DNA of 34,729 nt from Flavobacteriales bacterium (GTDB lineage Bacteria; Bacteroidota; Bacteroidia; Flavobacteriales_D; Sanyastnellaceae), in the NCBI GenBank assembly GCA_947504275.1, contig CANNHA010000012.1:1-34729 (forward strand), in the 5' to 3' direction. The notes beneath the pieces were generated by a model. That model was given only the letters and a program-made list of their open reading frames with translations, had not been told where the DNA came from and did no database searches. The position numbers and the translations under genes are program-made. Below, piece after piece: positions 1 through 8,078 of this stretch; position 1 is the first letter of the stretch, and each line of letters starts with the position of its first letter.

Positions 1-221
1 ACCTCCACAGCGGGAGTTACGTTTTCCAAGGCGCGACGCCATACTTCCAATCCTTCTTCTTGCGTCTTTGCAGCCACCTTCTCGATTGCATCGTAGAAAA
101 TGGTGAAAGCAACGCTCTTCTTACCTTGCAACATGATGTTGTTTACGAACTTGGTTACAACGGTATCGTTAAACCTTGGATCGGGTAATACTACAATTTT
201 TTTCGCTTTTCTTCTTCTCAT
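1..221 (-). CDS. rpsG: 30S ribosomal protein S7, N-terminal part (cut by window edge)
   Basis: About 73 residues are visible, beginning MRRRKAKKIVVLPDPRF and running through the conserved FVNNIMLQGKKSVA segment, which is typical of bacterial S7. S7 binds the 3' major domain of 16S rRNA and nucleates assembly of the 30S head. The gene starts 9 bases after the rpsL stop, so it is read from the rpsL promoter, as in the classical str operon (rpsL-rpsG-fusA). The remainder lies beyond base 1 of the window. The ATG on the minus strand is at 221-219, with no better start nearby. Confidence 0.96.
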   Translation of the reverse strand, partial: MRRRKAKKIVVLPDPRFNDTVVTKFVNNIMLQGKKSVAFTIFYDAIEKVAAKTQEEGLEVWRRALENVTPAVE

Positions 222-230
222 GACTTAAGC

Positions 231-638
231 TTATTTCTTTTTACCTGCAGCAGCTGGTGCTTGACCTGGCTTGGGGCGTTTTGTACCATATTTTGAACGA
301 CGCTGACCACGACCATTCACGCCGGCTGTATCCAACGCACCGCGAACGATGTGATAACGTACACCTGGAAGATCCTTCACACGACCTCCACGAACCAACA
401 CGATGCTGTGTTCCTGCAAGTTGTGCCCTTCTCCTCCGATGTAGGCGATAATTTCAAATCCATTGGTCAAACGCACCTTAGCCACCTTTCTCAAAGCTGA
501 GTTCGGCTTCTTAGGAGTTGTTGTATAAACCTTGGTGCATACTCCACGACGCTGTGGGCATGACGTTAACGCAGCACTCTTGCTGCGATACGTTTTGGGC
601 TCTCGGCCCTTTCTAATCAATTGTTGAACTGTTGGCAT
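231..638 (-). CDS. rpsL: 30S ribosomal protein S12
   Basis: This 135-residue protein has the near-invariant S12 core: [14 protein letters not shown] around residues 39-52, then [12 protein letters not shown] and [14 protein letters not shown]12 sits at the decoding centre of the 30S subunit. The lysine corresponding to E. coli K42/K43 (PKKPNS) is unchanged, so the sequence shows no streptomycin-resistance substitution there. The Asp in KDLPG, the residue methylthiolated in some bacteria, is present. The C-terminus carries a short Pro/Ala/Lys tail. I chose the ATG at 638 (MPTVQQL) because it matches the family N-terminus. A 15-codon upstream extension is open but lies inside the leader. It is the first gene of the operon. 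Confidence 0.98.
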   Translation of the reverse strand: MPTVQQLIRKGREPKTYRSKSAALTSCPQRRGVCTKVYTTTPKKPNSALRKVAKVRLTNGFEIIAYIGGEGHNLQEHSIVLVRGGRVKDLPGVRYHIVRGALDTAGVNGRGQRRSKYGTKRPKPGQAPAAAGKKK

Positions 639-965
639 GTTCGTTCTAAGTTCCTTTGTTTCACTGATTTCTATCGTAGTCACTCTACGCGAAATTCGGG
701 TTGCAAATGTACATCTTTATTTCATTCTCGCAAGACCTCTTGTTGATTATTTTTTGAATTTACTAAAATTACTTCACAACACGCTCATTTTCAACGAAAT
801 AAAAATGAGTCGAAAAAGCTTTTTTTTCAACATTTCAACCGTTTTTTTGATGTTTAATGATTTTTTAATTGTGAATTTATCCACCATCATTTTTTCAAAA
901 CCCCAATTCCTTTTTTTTGAACCTAAGTGCTTTTTGATTCTACATTTTCCTCATTTTTGCAATCC
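639..965. other. Divergent intergenic region between rpsL and gldG
   Basis: These 327 bases hold no convincing gene. The left part carries the rpsL promoter and leader. The right part (about 734-965) is very AT-rich and has T-runs of 5-8 bases at 820-827, 842-848, 861-866, 890-895, 911-918 and 931-935. Their centres lie about 19-29 bases apart, close to multiples of ten. A weak rightward promoter candidate for gldG is TTG (917-919), 21 bases, then TACATTTT (941-948). A second partial -7 box, CATTTTTG, lies at 952-959, immediately before the gldG ATG. I saw no terminator or RNA gene here. Confidence 0.6.
704..733 (-). promoter_or_regulatory. Bacteroidota sigma-70 type promoter of rpsL-rpsG
   Basis: On the minus strand a TTG (733-731) is followed after 19 bases by TACATTTG (711-704). 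This matches exactly the -33/-7 consensus (TTG, N17-20, TAnnTTTG) known for Bacteroidota primary sigma factors. Transcription would begin a few bases further on, leaving a leader of about 58-62 bases before the rpsL ATG. The leader contains a 5-bp hairpin at 675-689 (CGTAG, 5-base loop, CTACG). Confidence 0.8.
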
Positions 966-2699
966 ATGAATGCAAGAAGAAAGGATATCACCCAATTTTT
1001 TATAGGGACTTTAATAGTTTTGGTGACGGGCTACATTTTACAATTCTCCTTTTTCAAATGGGATTTGACGGAGGAAAAACGCCACACGCTAACAACCGCA
1101 ACCAAAGACATGTTGTCCAATTTAGAAGACAAGGTCTTTGTGCGTTGCTATTTACACGGAGAATTTCCCGCCAATTTTAAACGATTGGAAAATAGTATCC
1201 GCGAAAAGTTAGAAGAATTCAAAGATTATAGTGATGGAAAGGTTCAATTTGAATTTATTGACCCTTATGCAAATACTGACAAAAAGCGTATTGCTGAACA
1301 AGAAAAAGCGCTAGATGAAAAAGGCATCAAATTCACGCGACTATCCCTCAAACAAGGCGGAGCGCAGCAGTTTAAATTGATTTGGCCCGGCTGCATCATT
1401 GAATACCGCGGTAAGGAAACCCCTGTGCAATTGTTTAAGAGTGAATCGCCCACGTTTACAGATGAAATGATCAATGCCTCTGTCAACAATTTGGAGTATG
1501 AACTGGCTAGTCGTTTGCGAATGGCCATCAGGCCTGAAAAACCCGCCATTGCTATTCTGGAAGGACATCGCGAATTGGCGCCTATTCAAATGGCTGATTT
1601 CCTCACTGCTGTTGAAGAAAATTACAATTTGGCTTTTGTTAAAATCGATGAAAAAATCAATGCTTTCTCCGATAAAGTAGATGGATTTGATGGCCGTAAA
1701 AATCGATTTCAAACCCTTGTGATTGCCAAGCCAGACAGCGCAATCAGTGAAAAGGATCGGGTAATTATCGATCAATTTATCATGAACGGAGGGAAGGTAC
1801 TTTGGTTGGTAGATCCTGTCAAAACAGATTTGGACAGCCTGCGGGTTAGACAAGAAACCATGGCCATTTCCAATGAAAATGGTGTATATGAGCAACTGTT
1901 TGAGTATGGTGTGCGGTTGAACCGAAACATTGTCATTGATTATCAATGCGCGCCCATTGCTTTTGACGCTGGGCCCAATGGTAACCAACGTGACATTCAG
2001 ATGTTCAACTGGTATTACGCTCCCTTGATGTTTACGCAAGGACAAACACATCCCATCGTTTCTCACTTGGATCCCATCAAATTGGAATTTGCTTCCAGTC
2101 TGGATTCAGTGAACGCAGGAAAAGGCATCAAAAAAACGGTACTGCTCAAAAGTTCACCCTTGAGTAAAGCTTGGAACACACCCGTGCGCATCAACACCTC
2201 TATCGTTAGCTTGGAACAAAACTATTTCGAAGCCAATAAAAATGCTGGAATGCCAATGGCCATGCTGCTAGAAGGAAGCTTTCATTCTGCATACTATGAT
2301 CAACTGCCCAACAACATCAGACAAGATAAAAGTATTGGCTTTAAAAACAACAGCGAAAAAACAGCCATCATCGTAGTTGGAGATGGTGACATTATCAGAA
2401 ATGGGCTTATGCCCGCGCAATCTGGATATACGCCATTGCCGCTGGGTTATGATCGTTACGCCAAGGCTGTATTATATGACAACAAGGAGTTTCTCCTGAA
2501 TTGCATCAATTATTTGATGGATGATCAAGCCTTGATCAGCGTCAGATCAAGAACCATCAAGTTGCGAAAGCTAGATGCAAAGAAAATTGCACACCAGAAA
2601 ACGAGCATCCAAATGGCGAACACAGCCATTCCGTTATTATTAGCAATGGTCATGGGTATAGGTCAATATTTATGGAGAAAAAGAAAGTGGGTAAAATGA
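966..2699 (+). CDS. gldG: Gliding-type ABC transporter auxiliary/substrate-binding protein GldG
   Basis: This 577-residue protein has the GldG/IFT52-like layout. A short basic N-terminus (MNARRKDITQFF) leads into a membrane helix at about residues 9-28. The family-typical stretch FKWDLTEEKRHTLT follows, then a long periplasmic region (including IDPYA and AILEGHREL) and a C-terminal membrane helix (about 553-570) ending RKRKWVK. GldG acts with the permease GldF and the ATPase GldA and is linked to gliding and envelope function, although its biochemical role is unsettled. The ATG at 966 gives the expected N-terminus; an upstream extension reads through T-tracts. Its stop overlaps the next ATG by 4 bases (ATGA). 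gldF, usually directly upstream in relatives, is absent here. Confidence 0.88.
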   Translation: MNARRKDITQFFIGTLIVLVTGYILQFSFFKWDLTEEKRHTLTTATKDMLSNLEDKVFVRCYLHGEFPANFKRLENSIREKLEEFKDYSDGKVQFEFIDPYANTDKKRIAEQEKALDEKGIKFTRLSLKQGGAQQFKLIWPGCIIEYRGKETPVQLFKSESPTFTDEMINASVNNLEYELASRLRMAIRPEKPAIAILEGHRELAPIQMADFLTAVEENYNLAFVKIDEKINAFSDKVDGFDGRKNRFQTLVIAKPDSAISEKDRVIIDQFIMNGGKVLWLVDPVKTDLDSLRVRQETMAISNENGVYEQLFEYGVRLNRNIVIDYQCAPIAFDAGPNGNQRDIQMFNWYYAPLMFTQGQTHPIVSHLDPIKLEFASSLDSVNAGKGIKKTVLLKSSPLSKAWNTPVRINTSIVSLEQNYFEANKNAGMPMAMLLEGSFHSAYYDQLPNNIRQDKSIGFKNNSEKTAIIVVGDGDIIRNGLMPAQSGYTPLPLGYDRYAKAVLYDNKEFLLNCINYLMDDQALISVRSRTIKLRKLDAKKIAHQKTSIQMANTAIPLLLAMVMGIGQYLWRKRKWVK

Positions 2700-3721
2700 A
2701 AAACAAAAAAAATATTCTATCCATCATCCTATTGATTGGATTGATTGGCGTTGCTATTTATTACTACAATAAAAATCAGCACAGTAGCATTGCGGAAAAT
2801 CCTTTCACCCAATTTGCCATTACCGACACCAGTTCAGTAACCAAAATCTTCATTGCTGATAACCAAGGCAACACTGCCCTATTGGAACGTCCGCAGCAGG
2901 GTCGCCTTTGGACATTGAACAAGCAATACAAAGCGCGTGAGGATGCTGTAAAGAATCTATTGCAAGTTGTCAATCGAATCAAAGTAAGGGGCAATGTTTC
3001 TTCCAAATCACGAGACAACATGATGAAAGTTCTGGCATCTTCAGCCAAGAAAGTTGAATTATATGTCAATGGAGAGAACGAGCCGTCAAAAATATATTAC
3101 ATTGGTCCCAATACGCAAGATCACACCGGAACCATCATGCTTTTGGAAATTCCCGAGGAAGGAAAATCACCCGAACCATACATATGCCATATGGAAGGTT
3201 TCACTGGTTTCTTGAATCCTCGTTTCTTTGCTGAAGAGATGGAATGGCGATATACGGGGATTTTTGACCATCCCAAATTAGATATTGCTAAAATAGAAGT
3301 GCAACATAGCATTCCAGATTACTCTTTTGATGTGACTTACAATGGGGGAAATCAAATTGCATTATTGCACAACCAAAATTCCATTGAAAAATTTGATTCG
3401 ATCAAAGTAAAAGATTTCCTTTTGAGTTTTAGAAAAGTCCATTTGGAATCTTATAGAACATTCTTAAAGCCATCTGTTGAAGACTCAATCAGGAAAATGC
3501 CTCCGGTGGTTCGCATCAATGTGTATAATACAAAAGGAAAAAAAGAAACCGTCTCATTGTTCTTGAAGAGAGGGAAAGAAGGTGGTGTTGATGCCAATGG
3601 CATCCCTACGCCTTGGGATGCTGAATATTTTTGGGCAATGAATGATCGAGGAGAAATTGGGTTGGCTCAACGCTATGTTTTTGATCCCATTACCATCCCT
3701 TATCAATCGTTTCTAGATTAG
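2696..3721 (+). CDS. DUF4340-like membrane-anchored protein, partner of GldG
   Basis: The protein has 341 residues. The N-terminus is Lys/Asn-rich (MKNKKN), followed by one membrane helix (about residues 7-23) and a long extracytoplasmic part of repeated beta-type motifs (TSSVTKIFIADNQGN, WTLNKQYKAREDAV, SKIYYIGP). This resembles DUF4340 proteins, which in other bacteria sit next to GldF/GldG-type ABC genes. The function is unknown; I infer a periplasmic accessory of the same transporter. The ATG at 2696 overlaps the gldG stop in an ATGA arrangement, implying translational coupling. An in-frame ATG at 2672 would add eight residues and cannot be excluded. It ends facing the convergent methyltransferase gene, 11 bases away. 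Confidence 0.7.
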   Translation: MKNKKNILSIILLIGLIGVAIYYYNKNQHSSIAENPFTQFAITDTSSVTKIFIADNQGNTALLERPQQGRLWTLNKQYKAREDAVKNLLQVVNRIKVRGNVSSKSRDNMMKVLASSAKKVELYVNGENEPSKIYYIGPNTQDHTGTIMLLEIPEEGKSPEPYICHMEGFTGFLNPRFFAEEMEWRYTGIFDHPKLDIAKIEVQHSIPDYSFDVTYNGGNQIALLHNQNSIEKFDSIKVKDFLLSFRKVHLESYRTFLKPSVEDSIRKMPPVVRINVYNTKGKKETVSLFLKRGKEGGVDANGIPTPWDAEYFWAMNDRGEIGLAQRYVFDPITIPYQSFLD

Positions 3722-3735
3722 CCTAAAAGGCTTTA
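3720..3735. terminator. Short hairpin between convergent genes
   Basis: AGCCT (3720-3724), an AAA loop and AGGCT (3728-3732) form a 5-bp stem overlapping the stop codon of the DUF4340-like gene, with only TTT following. It could act weakly as a terminator, but both the stem and the T-run are short. Confidence 0.25.
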
Positions 3736-4455
3736 AATGCTCCATTGGTGCATGATTATTGAACCTGCGATAGCTGCATTGAGTGACTCTGCATTTCCGG
3801 CCTGTTCTATGAGGACGTAATTGGAAACCAAAGCTCTTGCTTTTTGACTGATGCCATGAGATTCACTGCCTATTACCAGGATTAAATCCTTATTGGGTTT
3901 GTTCATTGACATCAGATTCTGACCACTTAGATCAGCACCGATTATTTCTCTGTTGGCAGCTTTAGCATCCCGAAGAAAATCACCTTCACTATCCGAAAAA
4001 ATGTTGACATGAAAAATACTCCCCATGGTAGACTGAACTACCTTGGGATTGTATAACTCAACGCACTGTGCGGCCAAAACAATTTGGGTCCAACCAAATG
4101 CATCTGCACTTCTTATCAATGTACCAAGGTTTCCTGGGTCCTTGAGACCATCCAAATACAAAACCTTGGAACCCATCAATATTGGTTTAAACGTCAACTG
4201 ATGAACAACAGCTAGACAGGGCGAAGCGGCATTCAGACAAGAAATTTGTTGCATTTCATGCTCCTCTATCCTTTCAGCGCTGAACCTAGAACAAATTCCA
4301 TCATCTGTTGCATATAGCGCATCAAAGATGGCACCTGAAGATTTGGCTTCCTGGATTAGCTTTTCTCCTTCAACAATAAACAAGCCTCTCTCCTTCCGAA
4401 ATTTGGATTGATGCAAGGAACGTATTTTTTTTATTTGCGCTTTTGAAATTGGCAT
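3733..4455 (-). CDS. SpoU/TrmH-family RNA 2'-O-ribose methyltransferase
   Basis: This 240-residue protein has an N-terminal substrate-binding domain (about residues 1-95, including KFRKERGLFIVEGEKLI) and a SpoU knotted methyltransferase domain. The three family motifs are visible: DPGNLGTLIRSADAFG (motif 1, with the N and R that bind RNA and SAM), LVIGSESHGIS (motif 2) and NAESLNAAIAGSI (motif 3). It would methylate a ribose 2'-OH in rRNA or tRNA using SAM; the target base cannot be read from sequence. Motif 2 has SH where GSEG is more usual. It is divergent from tamL, a neighbour pairing I recall as common in Bacteroidota. Confidence 0.9.
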   Translation of the reverse strand: MPISKAQIKKIRSLHQSKFRKERGLFIVEGEKLIQEAKSSGAIFDALYATDDGICSRFSAERIEEHEMQQISCLNAASPCLAVVHQLTFKPILMGSKVLYLDGLKDPGNLGTLIRSADAFGWTQIVLAAQCVELYNPKVVQSTMGSIFHVNIFSDSEGDFLRDAKAANREIIGADLSGQNLMSMNKPNKDLILVIGSESHGISQKARALVSNYVLIEQAGNAESLNAAIAGSIIMHQWSI

Positions 4456-4483
4456 GATGAAAGAAAAGACTTTGTACCTTCGG

Positions 4484-4491
4484 CAAAGGTA
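4484..4491 (-). promoter_or_regulatory. Candidate -7 element for the TrmH-family gene
   Basis: The minus strand reads TACCTTTG, an exact TAnnTTTG match, 29 bases before the methyltransferase ATG. No TTG lies at the expected distance upstream, so the promoter is only half supported. On the plus strand the same short region contains TACCTTCG (4475-4482), a 7/8 match that could serve tamL. Confidence 0.35.
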
Positions 4492-4497
4492 AATTTA

Positions 4498-7017
4498 GTG
4501 GTGTTGAATCTGCATAAAAAAAACATTTTTCTTCTTGCGTTGGTGATTCTCTTCACGAGCTCTTGCACCATTTTCAATAAAATTCCAGAGGGAAAAAGTT
4601 ATTTCAAAGAACACAACATCGTAATACACGACGCTCCTGTATTGGAGTTTAATAAAGATGAATTATTGGGCTTGAGCAAAATAAGCCCCAACAGAAAGTT
4701 GATTTTCTTTAGACTAAACATGAGGATTCACACTTGGTTTGTGCCAAACCAAGCGCTTGCACGCAGCATGAAACGTTCAGAGGTGCGATGCACGATCAAA
4801 AATGAAAAGCGACTAAAAAAAGGAAAAACGCCTACTACGTGCAACAGTTTTTGGGGGTGGTTGGCCTACACTGTCGGAGAACCTCCTGTGCTCTTGGATT
4901 CAACCAAAGTGGAAAAGTCGGCACGTATAATGGAAACCCATTTAAAAAAACAAGGCTATTTCCAGGTTAAAGTAAGACCCATCTATACAGCCGGACTATA
5001 CAAAAGATGGATCAGGTGGGATAAAAACGCATACTATGTAACCTACCACATCTATCCTGGAATAGCCACAAAAATTAACGACGTTCAATTCATGATTGAC
5101 GATGAAGGGATGGTACCATATACATCTGAAATAAAAAATCTAATTCAAATAAAATCTGGTGAAAACTTCAATGTCAATACTTTGGATGCTTCACGAGATA
5201 GAATTACACAATACCTCAACAACAAGGGGTATTTTGATTTCACCAAAGACTACATCGTGATCAAAGCGGACAGTTTGAATAAAAGAAACAAAATTGACTT
5301 AACATACAACATTAAAAGGCCCAGCTTCATCCTGAACGATGAAACAGTTTCTGTCAATCACAAACAATACACTATTGACCAGATATACATTCAAACAGAT
5401 TATAATCCACTTTCCTTGAAGGAAAATCAAGATGACACTGCTCTTTTTGATGGGATTAAATTCCATTATCATGAAAAAAATTACATGAAACCTCATCTGC
5501 TCTCGCACAATTTGGCCATTGAATCTGGACAATTGTATAGCCGTGAAAAAATTGATCTCACTTACAAAAGACTAGGGCAATTGGGTCTTACCCAAAACGT
5601 TTATGTGGAGTTAAAAACCAAAACAAAATCTTTCTCCAATGGTACCTACGCACTGGATGCTCATGTCCATCTCAACCCCTTGCCTCGACAAAGCGTTGCC
5701 GTGTTACCCAAAGTGACCAATCGATCTGGATATGCAGGAGTATATGGCAATTTGGTTTATCGTCATCGCAATGTGTTTGGAGGTGCTGAAAATTTAGAAA
5801 CCAAAGTAATGCTTGGATTTGAAGCATCGCAGTTATTGGGAAGCAATGGAAATAGTCAGGACAATATTCCTGAAAACATTCAAGATAATTTTCAATTGAA
5901 TACTTTTGAAATCGGACCCCAAGTTTCTCTTTCATTTCCAAGATTGTTTCCATTTTCTTTTGGGATTAGCAAAAAAAGTAGTGAACCCAGATCTACCATT
6001 CAAGCCACATACAATTACCAAGTGCGTCCTGACTATGAACGCTATTTAACACAAGTCAGCATAGATTGGGCATTTGTGGAAAATCCTGATAAAGTCAGTA
6101 AAATCAACATTGAGTGGGCAGAATTTTCAGTGATTAAAATTGATAAGTCGCCGACTTTTGAATCCTACATTTCCAATTTCAACGACCAATTCCTGGCCAA
6201 CTCCTATCAAAATCACTTCATTGCTGCGTCAAAAATAGGATTGACCATTAACACCCAAAAAACGAATTTTCAGAAATTCTACTATTATTACAACGGCTTG
6301 CTTTTAGAAGGAGCCGGCAATGCCATGCGCGGGATATTCAATATGCTAGCTCCACAAACCAAAGATGAATTGGGGAGTTACGAAATCAAAGATATTCGAT
6401 TTGCCCAATACGTTAAAACGGATCACGATCTCCGATTGTATTATTCAAAAGACACCAGAAATTCAGTTGTCTTGAGAAGTTTTGTAGGCTGCGCTTTACC
6501 CTTGAAAAATTTGGAGTCCATCCCTTTTGAAAAAAGCTACTTTGTTGGTGGATCCAACGGCATTAGGGCTTGGCAAGCACGAACTTTGGGTGTAGGAGCA
6601 TTCAGGGATACTGTCAACGCCATTTCATTTAACAATATTGGAGACATCAAACTGGAATTCAATGCTGAGTACCGATTCAAAATAACCAAGAAATTTCAGC
6701 CTGCATTCTTTATTGACGCAGGCAATATCTGGTTATTCAGACAAGATCTCTCAAGACCAAATGCAGAGTTTATGTGGGATCGATTTTTAACAGAAGTTGC
6801 CATTGGGGCAGGTGTTGGTATGCGGTTGGATTTTGATTTTTTCATCATCCGTTTGGATGCTGGATTCCCCATTAGAGACCCACAAAAAGCTCCGGGTGAG
6901 CGATGGAGTTGGCAACCCAAAAGCCAGTACAATGCATTTAGAGAAAAATACTTTGGCATTACTGAAGATTACAAATTAAAAGGAATATTAAATTTTGGAA
7001 TTGGATTCCCTTTCTAA
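4498..7017 (+). CDS. tamL: TamL-type lipidated Omp85/TamA-like outer-membrane assembly protein
   Basis: The 839-residue protein begins with a lipoprotein-type signal (hydrophobic stretch then FTSSC, Cys23), unlike ordinary BamA/TamA. POTRA-like segments follow up to about residue 380 (for example QLGLTQNVYVELK), then an Omp85 beta-barrel of about 440 residues. The barrel contains GGSNGIRAWQARTLGVG (the loop-6 type motif around RAW) and ends GILNFGIGFPF, with the terminal aromatic residue of outer-membrane proteins. Bacteroidota encode a lipidated TamA relative called TamL, thought to work with TamB. No tamB is nearby. The start codon is GTG at 4498; a second GTG (4501) and a TTG (4504) are equally possible, and no ATG is available. 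Confidence 0.8.
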   Translation: MVLNLHKKNIFLLALVILFTSSCTIFNKIPEGKSYFKEHNIVIHDAPVLEFNKDELLGLSKISPNRKLIFFRLNMRIHTWFVPNQALARSMKRSEVRCTIKNEKRLKKGKTPTTCNSFWGWLAYTVGEPPVLLDSTKVEKSARIMETHLKKQGYFQVKVRPIYTAGLYKRWIRWDKNAYYVTYHIYPGIATKINDVQFMIDDEGMVPYTSEIKNLIQIKSGENFNVNTLDASRDRITQYLNNKGYFDFTKDYIVIKADSLNKRNKIDLTYNIKRPSFILNDETVSVNHKQYTIDQIYIQTDYNPLSLKENQDDTALFDGIKFHYHEKNYMKPHLLSHNLAIESGQLYSREKIDLTYKRLGQLGLTQNVYVELKTKTKSFSNGTYALDAHVHLNPLPRQSVAVLPKVTNRSGYAGVYGNLVYRHRNVFGGAENLETKVMLGFEASQLLGSNGNSQDNIPENIQDNFQLNTFEIGPQVSLSFPRLFPFSFGISKKSSEPRSTIQATYNYQVRPDYERYLTQVSIDWAFVENPDKVSKINIEWAEFSVIKIDKSPTFESYISNFNDQFLANSYQNHFIAASKIGLTINTQKTNFQKFYYYYNGLLLEGAGNAMRGIFNMLAPQTKDELGSYEIKDIRFAQYVKTDHDLRLYYSKDTRNSVVLRSFVGCALPLKNLESIPFEKSYFVGGSNGIRAWQARTLGVGAFRDTVNAISFNNIGDIKLEFNAEYRFKITKKFQPAFFIDAGNIWLFRQDLSRPNAEFMWDRFLTEVAIGAGVGMRLDFDFFIIRLDAGFPIRDPQKAPGERWSWQPKSQYNAFREKYFGITEDYKLKGILNFGIGFPF

Positions 7018-7021
7018 TGGA

Positions 7022-7966
7022 TTACCTCAACAACATCTTCTGTCTTTTGATCAGATAAGCAGTCATGATTTCGTGAAAACCTTTTGAGACATCAACCTCA
7101 ACAAAATCAATGGCAAACTGGTTGCATTTTAATGCAATTTCACTTTTCCATTTTCGCCACTTCTCTTGGTATTCAGTTTGCAACAAATTTGGGTTTAACT
7201 TGATGGTTTCTCCTGTCTCTGGGTCAATGAAAGTATGCAATCGTGAATCAAAGTTTAACAAGGACTCTTTATCTTCATCGACAACGTGAAATATAACGAC
7301 TTCGTGTTTATTGTAGCGCAGATGCTGCAATGCAGCAAATAAATCTTCCAATTTTGATGAACTATCCAAAAGATCGCTGAATATTACCGTCAAAGATCTG
7401 CGGGAGGATTCTTCAGCCAATTGGTGCAGGGTTTGTACAATGTCTGTCTTCCACTGCTCATGTGCCTTCCAATCTTGATCGAGCCACTCCTCCAACTGAA
7501 GATAAAGTCGTTGAAGGTGAGTATTAGATGTAGCAGGCTTGGCATTGAATACAATTTGATCTTGGAACATGGTCAACCCAACTGCATCCCGTTGTCTTTT
7601 AAACAACTCCATCAAAACCGCTGCACAGTATATTGAAAAACTCAATTTATTGTGTTTGCCATTTGCTTTGAATTGGCCTATCGGAAAACGCATCGATGCA
7701 GAGGCGTCTATAATCAATTGGCAACGTAAATTGGTTTCTTCTTCATACCTTTTCAGAAACATCTTATCGGTTCGCGCCATTAGCTTCCAATCAAGATGGC
7801 GCAGGCTATCCCCTTGATTGTACAACCGATGTTCTGCAAACTCCACACTGAATCCATGAAATGGACTTTTATGCAGGCCTGTAATAAAACCTTCCACTGC
7901 TTGCTTGGCCATCCATTCCAAGTTTCCAAGTGACTCTGCAAGATTGCGATCGATGTTTATGGGCAT
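7022..7966 (-). CDS. DUF58 domain protein (vWA-like)
   Basis: This 314-residue protein has the DUF58 signature: RLYNQGDSLRHLDWKLMAR followed by a vWA-like core with a MIDAS-type DASASM (LIIDASASM). Such proteins usually sit beside MoxR AAA+ ATPases and Bat genes and are thought to help assemble or regulate complexes, possibly as metal-dependent scaffolds; no such neighbours are in this window. There is no signal peptide or membrane helix, so it should be cytoplasmic. I chose the ATG at 7966 (MPINIDRN); the frame stays open to 7993, but those nine residues look like leader. It converges on tamL with only 4 bases between stops and no visible terminator. Confidence 0.88.
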   Translation of the reverse strand: MPINIDRNLAESLGNLEWMAKQAVEGFITGLHKSPFHGFSVEFAEHRLYNQGDSLRHLDWKLMARTDKMFLKRYEEETNLRCQLIIDASASMRFPIGQFKANGKHNKLSFSIYCAAVLMELFKRQRDAVGLTMFQDQIVFNAKPATSNTHLQRLYLQLEEWLDQDWKAHEQWKTDIVQTLHQLAEESSRRSLTVIFSDLLDSSSKLEDLFAALQHLRYNKHEVVIFHVVDEDKESLLNFDSRLHTFIDPETGETIKLNPNLLQTEYQEKWRKWKSEIALKCNQFAIDFVEVDVSKGFHEIMTAYLIKRQKMLLR

Positions 7967-8034
7967 GCTGCAAATTTGAGATAGAAAAGTCAATTCTTAA
8001 CATGGAATAACCTTTTTTTCATATTCTGGAAAGA

Positions 8035-8062
8035 TTGAAGCGAAATAAGCAAACCAAATTTG
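8035..8062 (+). promoter_or_regulatory. Candidate promoter for the 53-residue ORF
   Basis: TTG (8035-8037), 17 bases, then CAAATTTG (8055-8062) match TTG-N17-20-TAnnTTTG with one mismatch. The element ends 16 bases before the small ORF's ATG. Confidence 0.35.
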
Positions 8063-8078
8063 TGCAAACAAAAAACCT

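Noticed and set aside
639-683. 15-codon upstream extension of rpsL
   Set aside because: S12 homologues begin at MPTVQQL or the equivalent, and the extension occupies the leader just after the predicted start point.
813-824. AAAAAGCTTTTT palindrome as a terminator
   Set aside because: The stem is nearly all A-T, with no room for a loop, and no gene ends beside it.
637-969. 110-codon rightward ORF across the rpsL-gldG intergenic region
   Set aside because: It consists largely of Phe/Leu/Ile codons from T-tracts, overlaps the rpsL promoter and leader, and has no recognisable motif.
1341-2066. 241-codon leftward ORF inside gldG
   Set aside because: It lies wholly within a well-supported gene on the other strand and shows no family motif.
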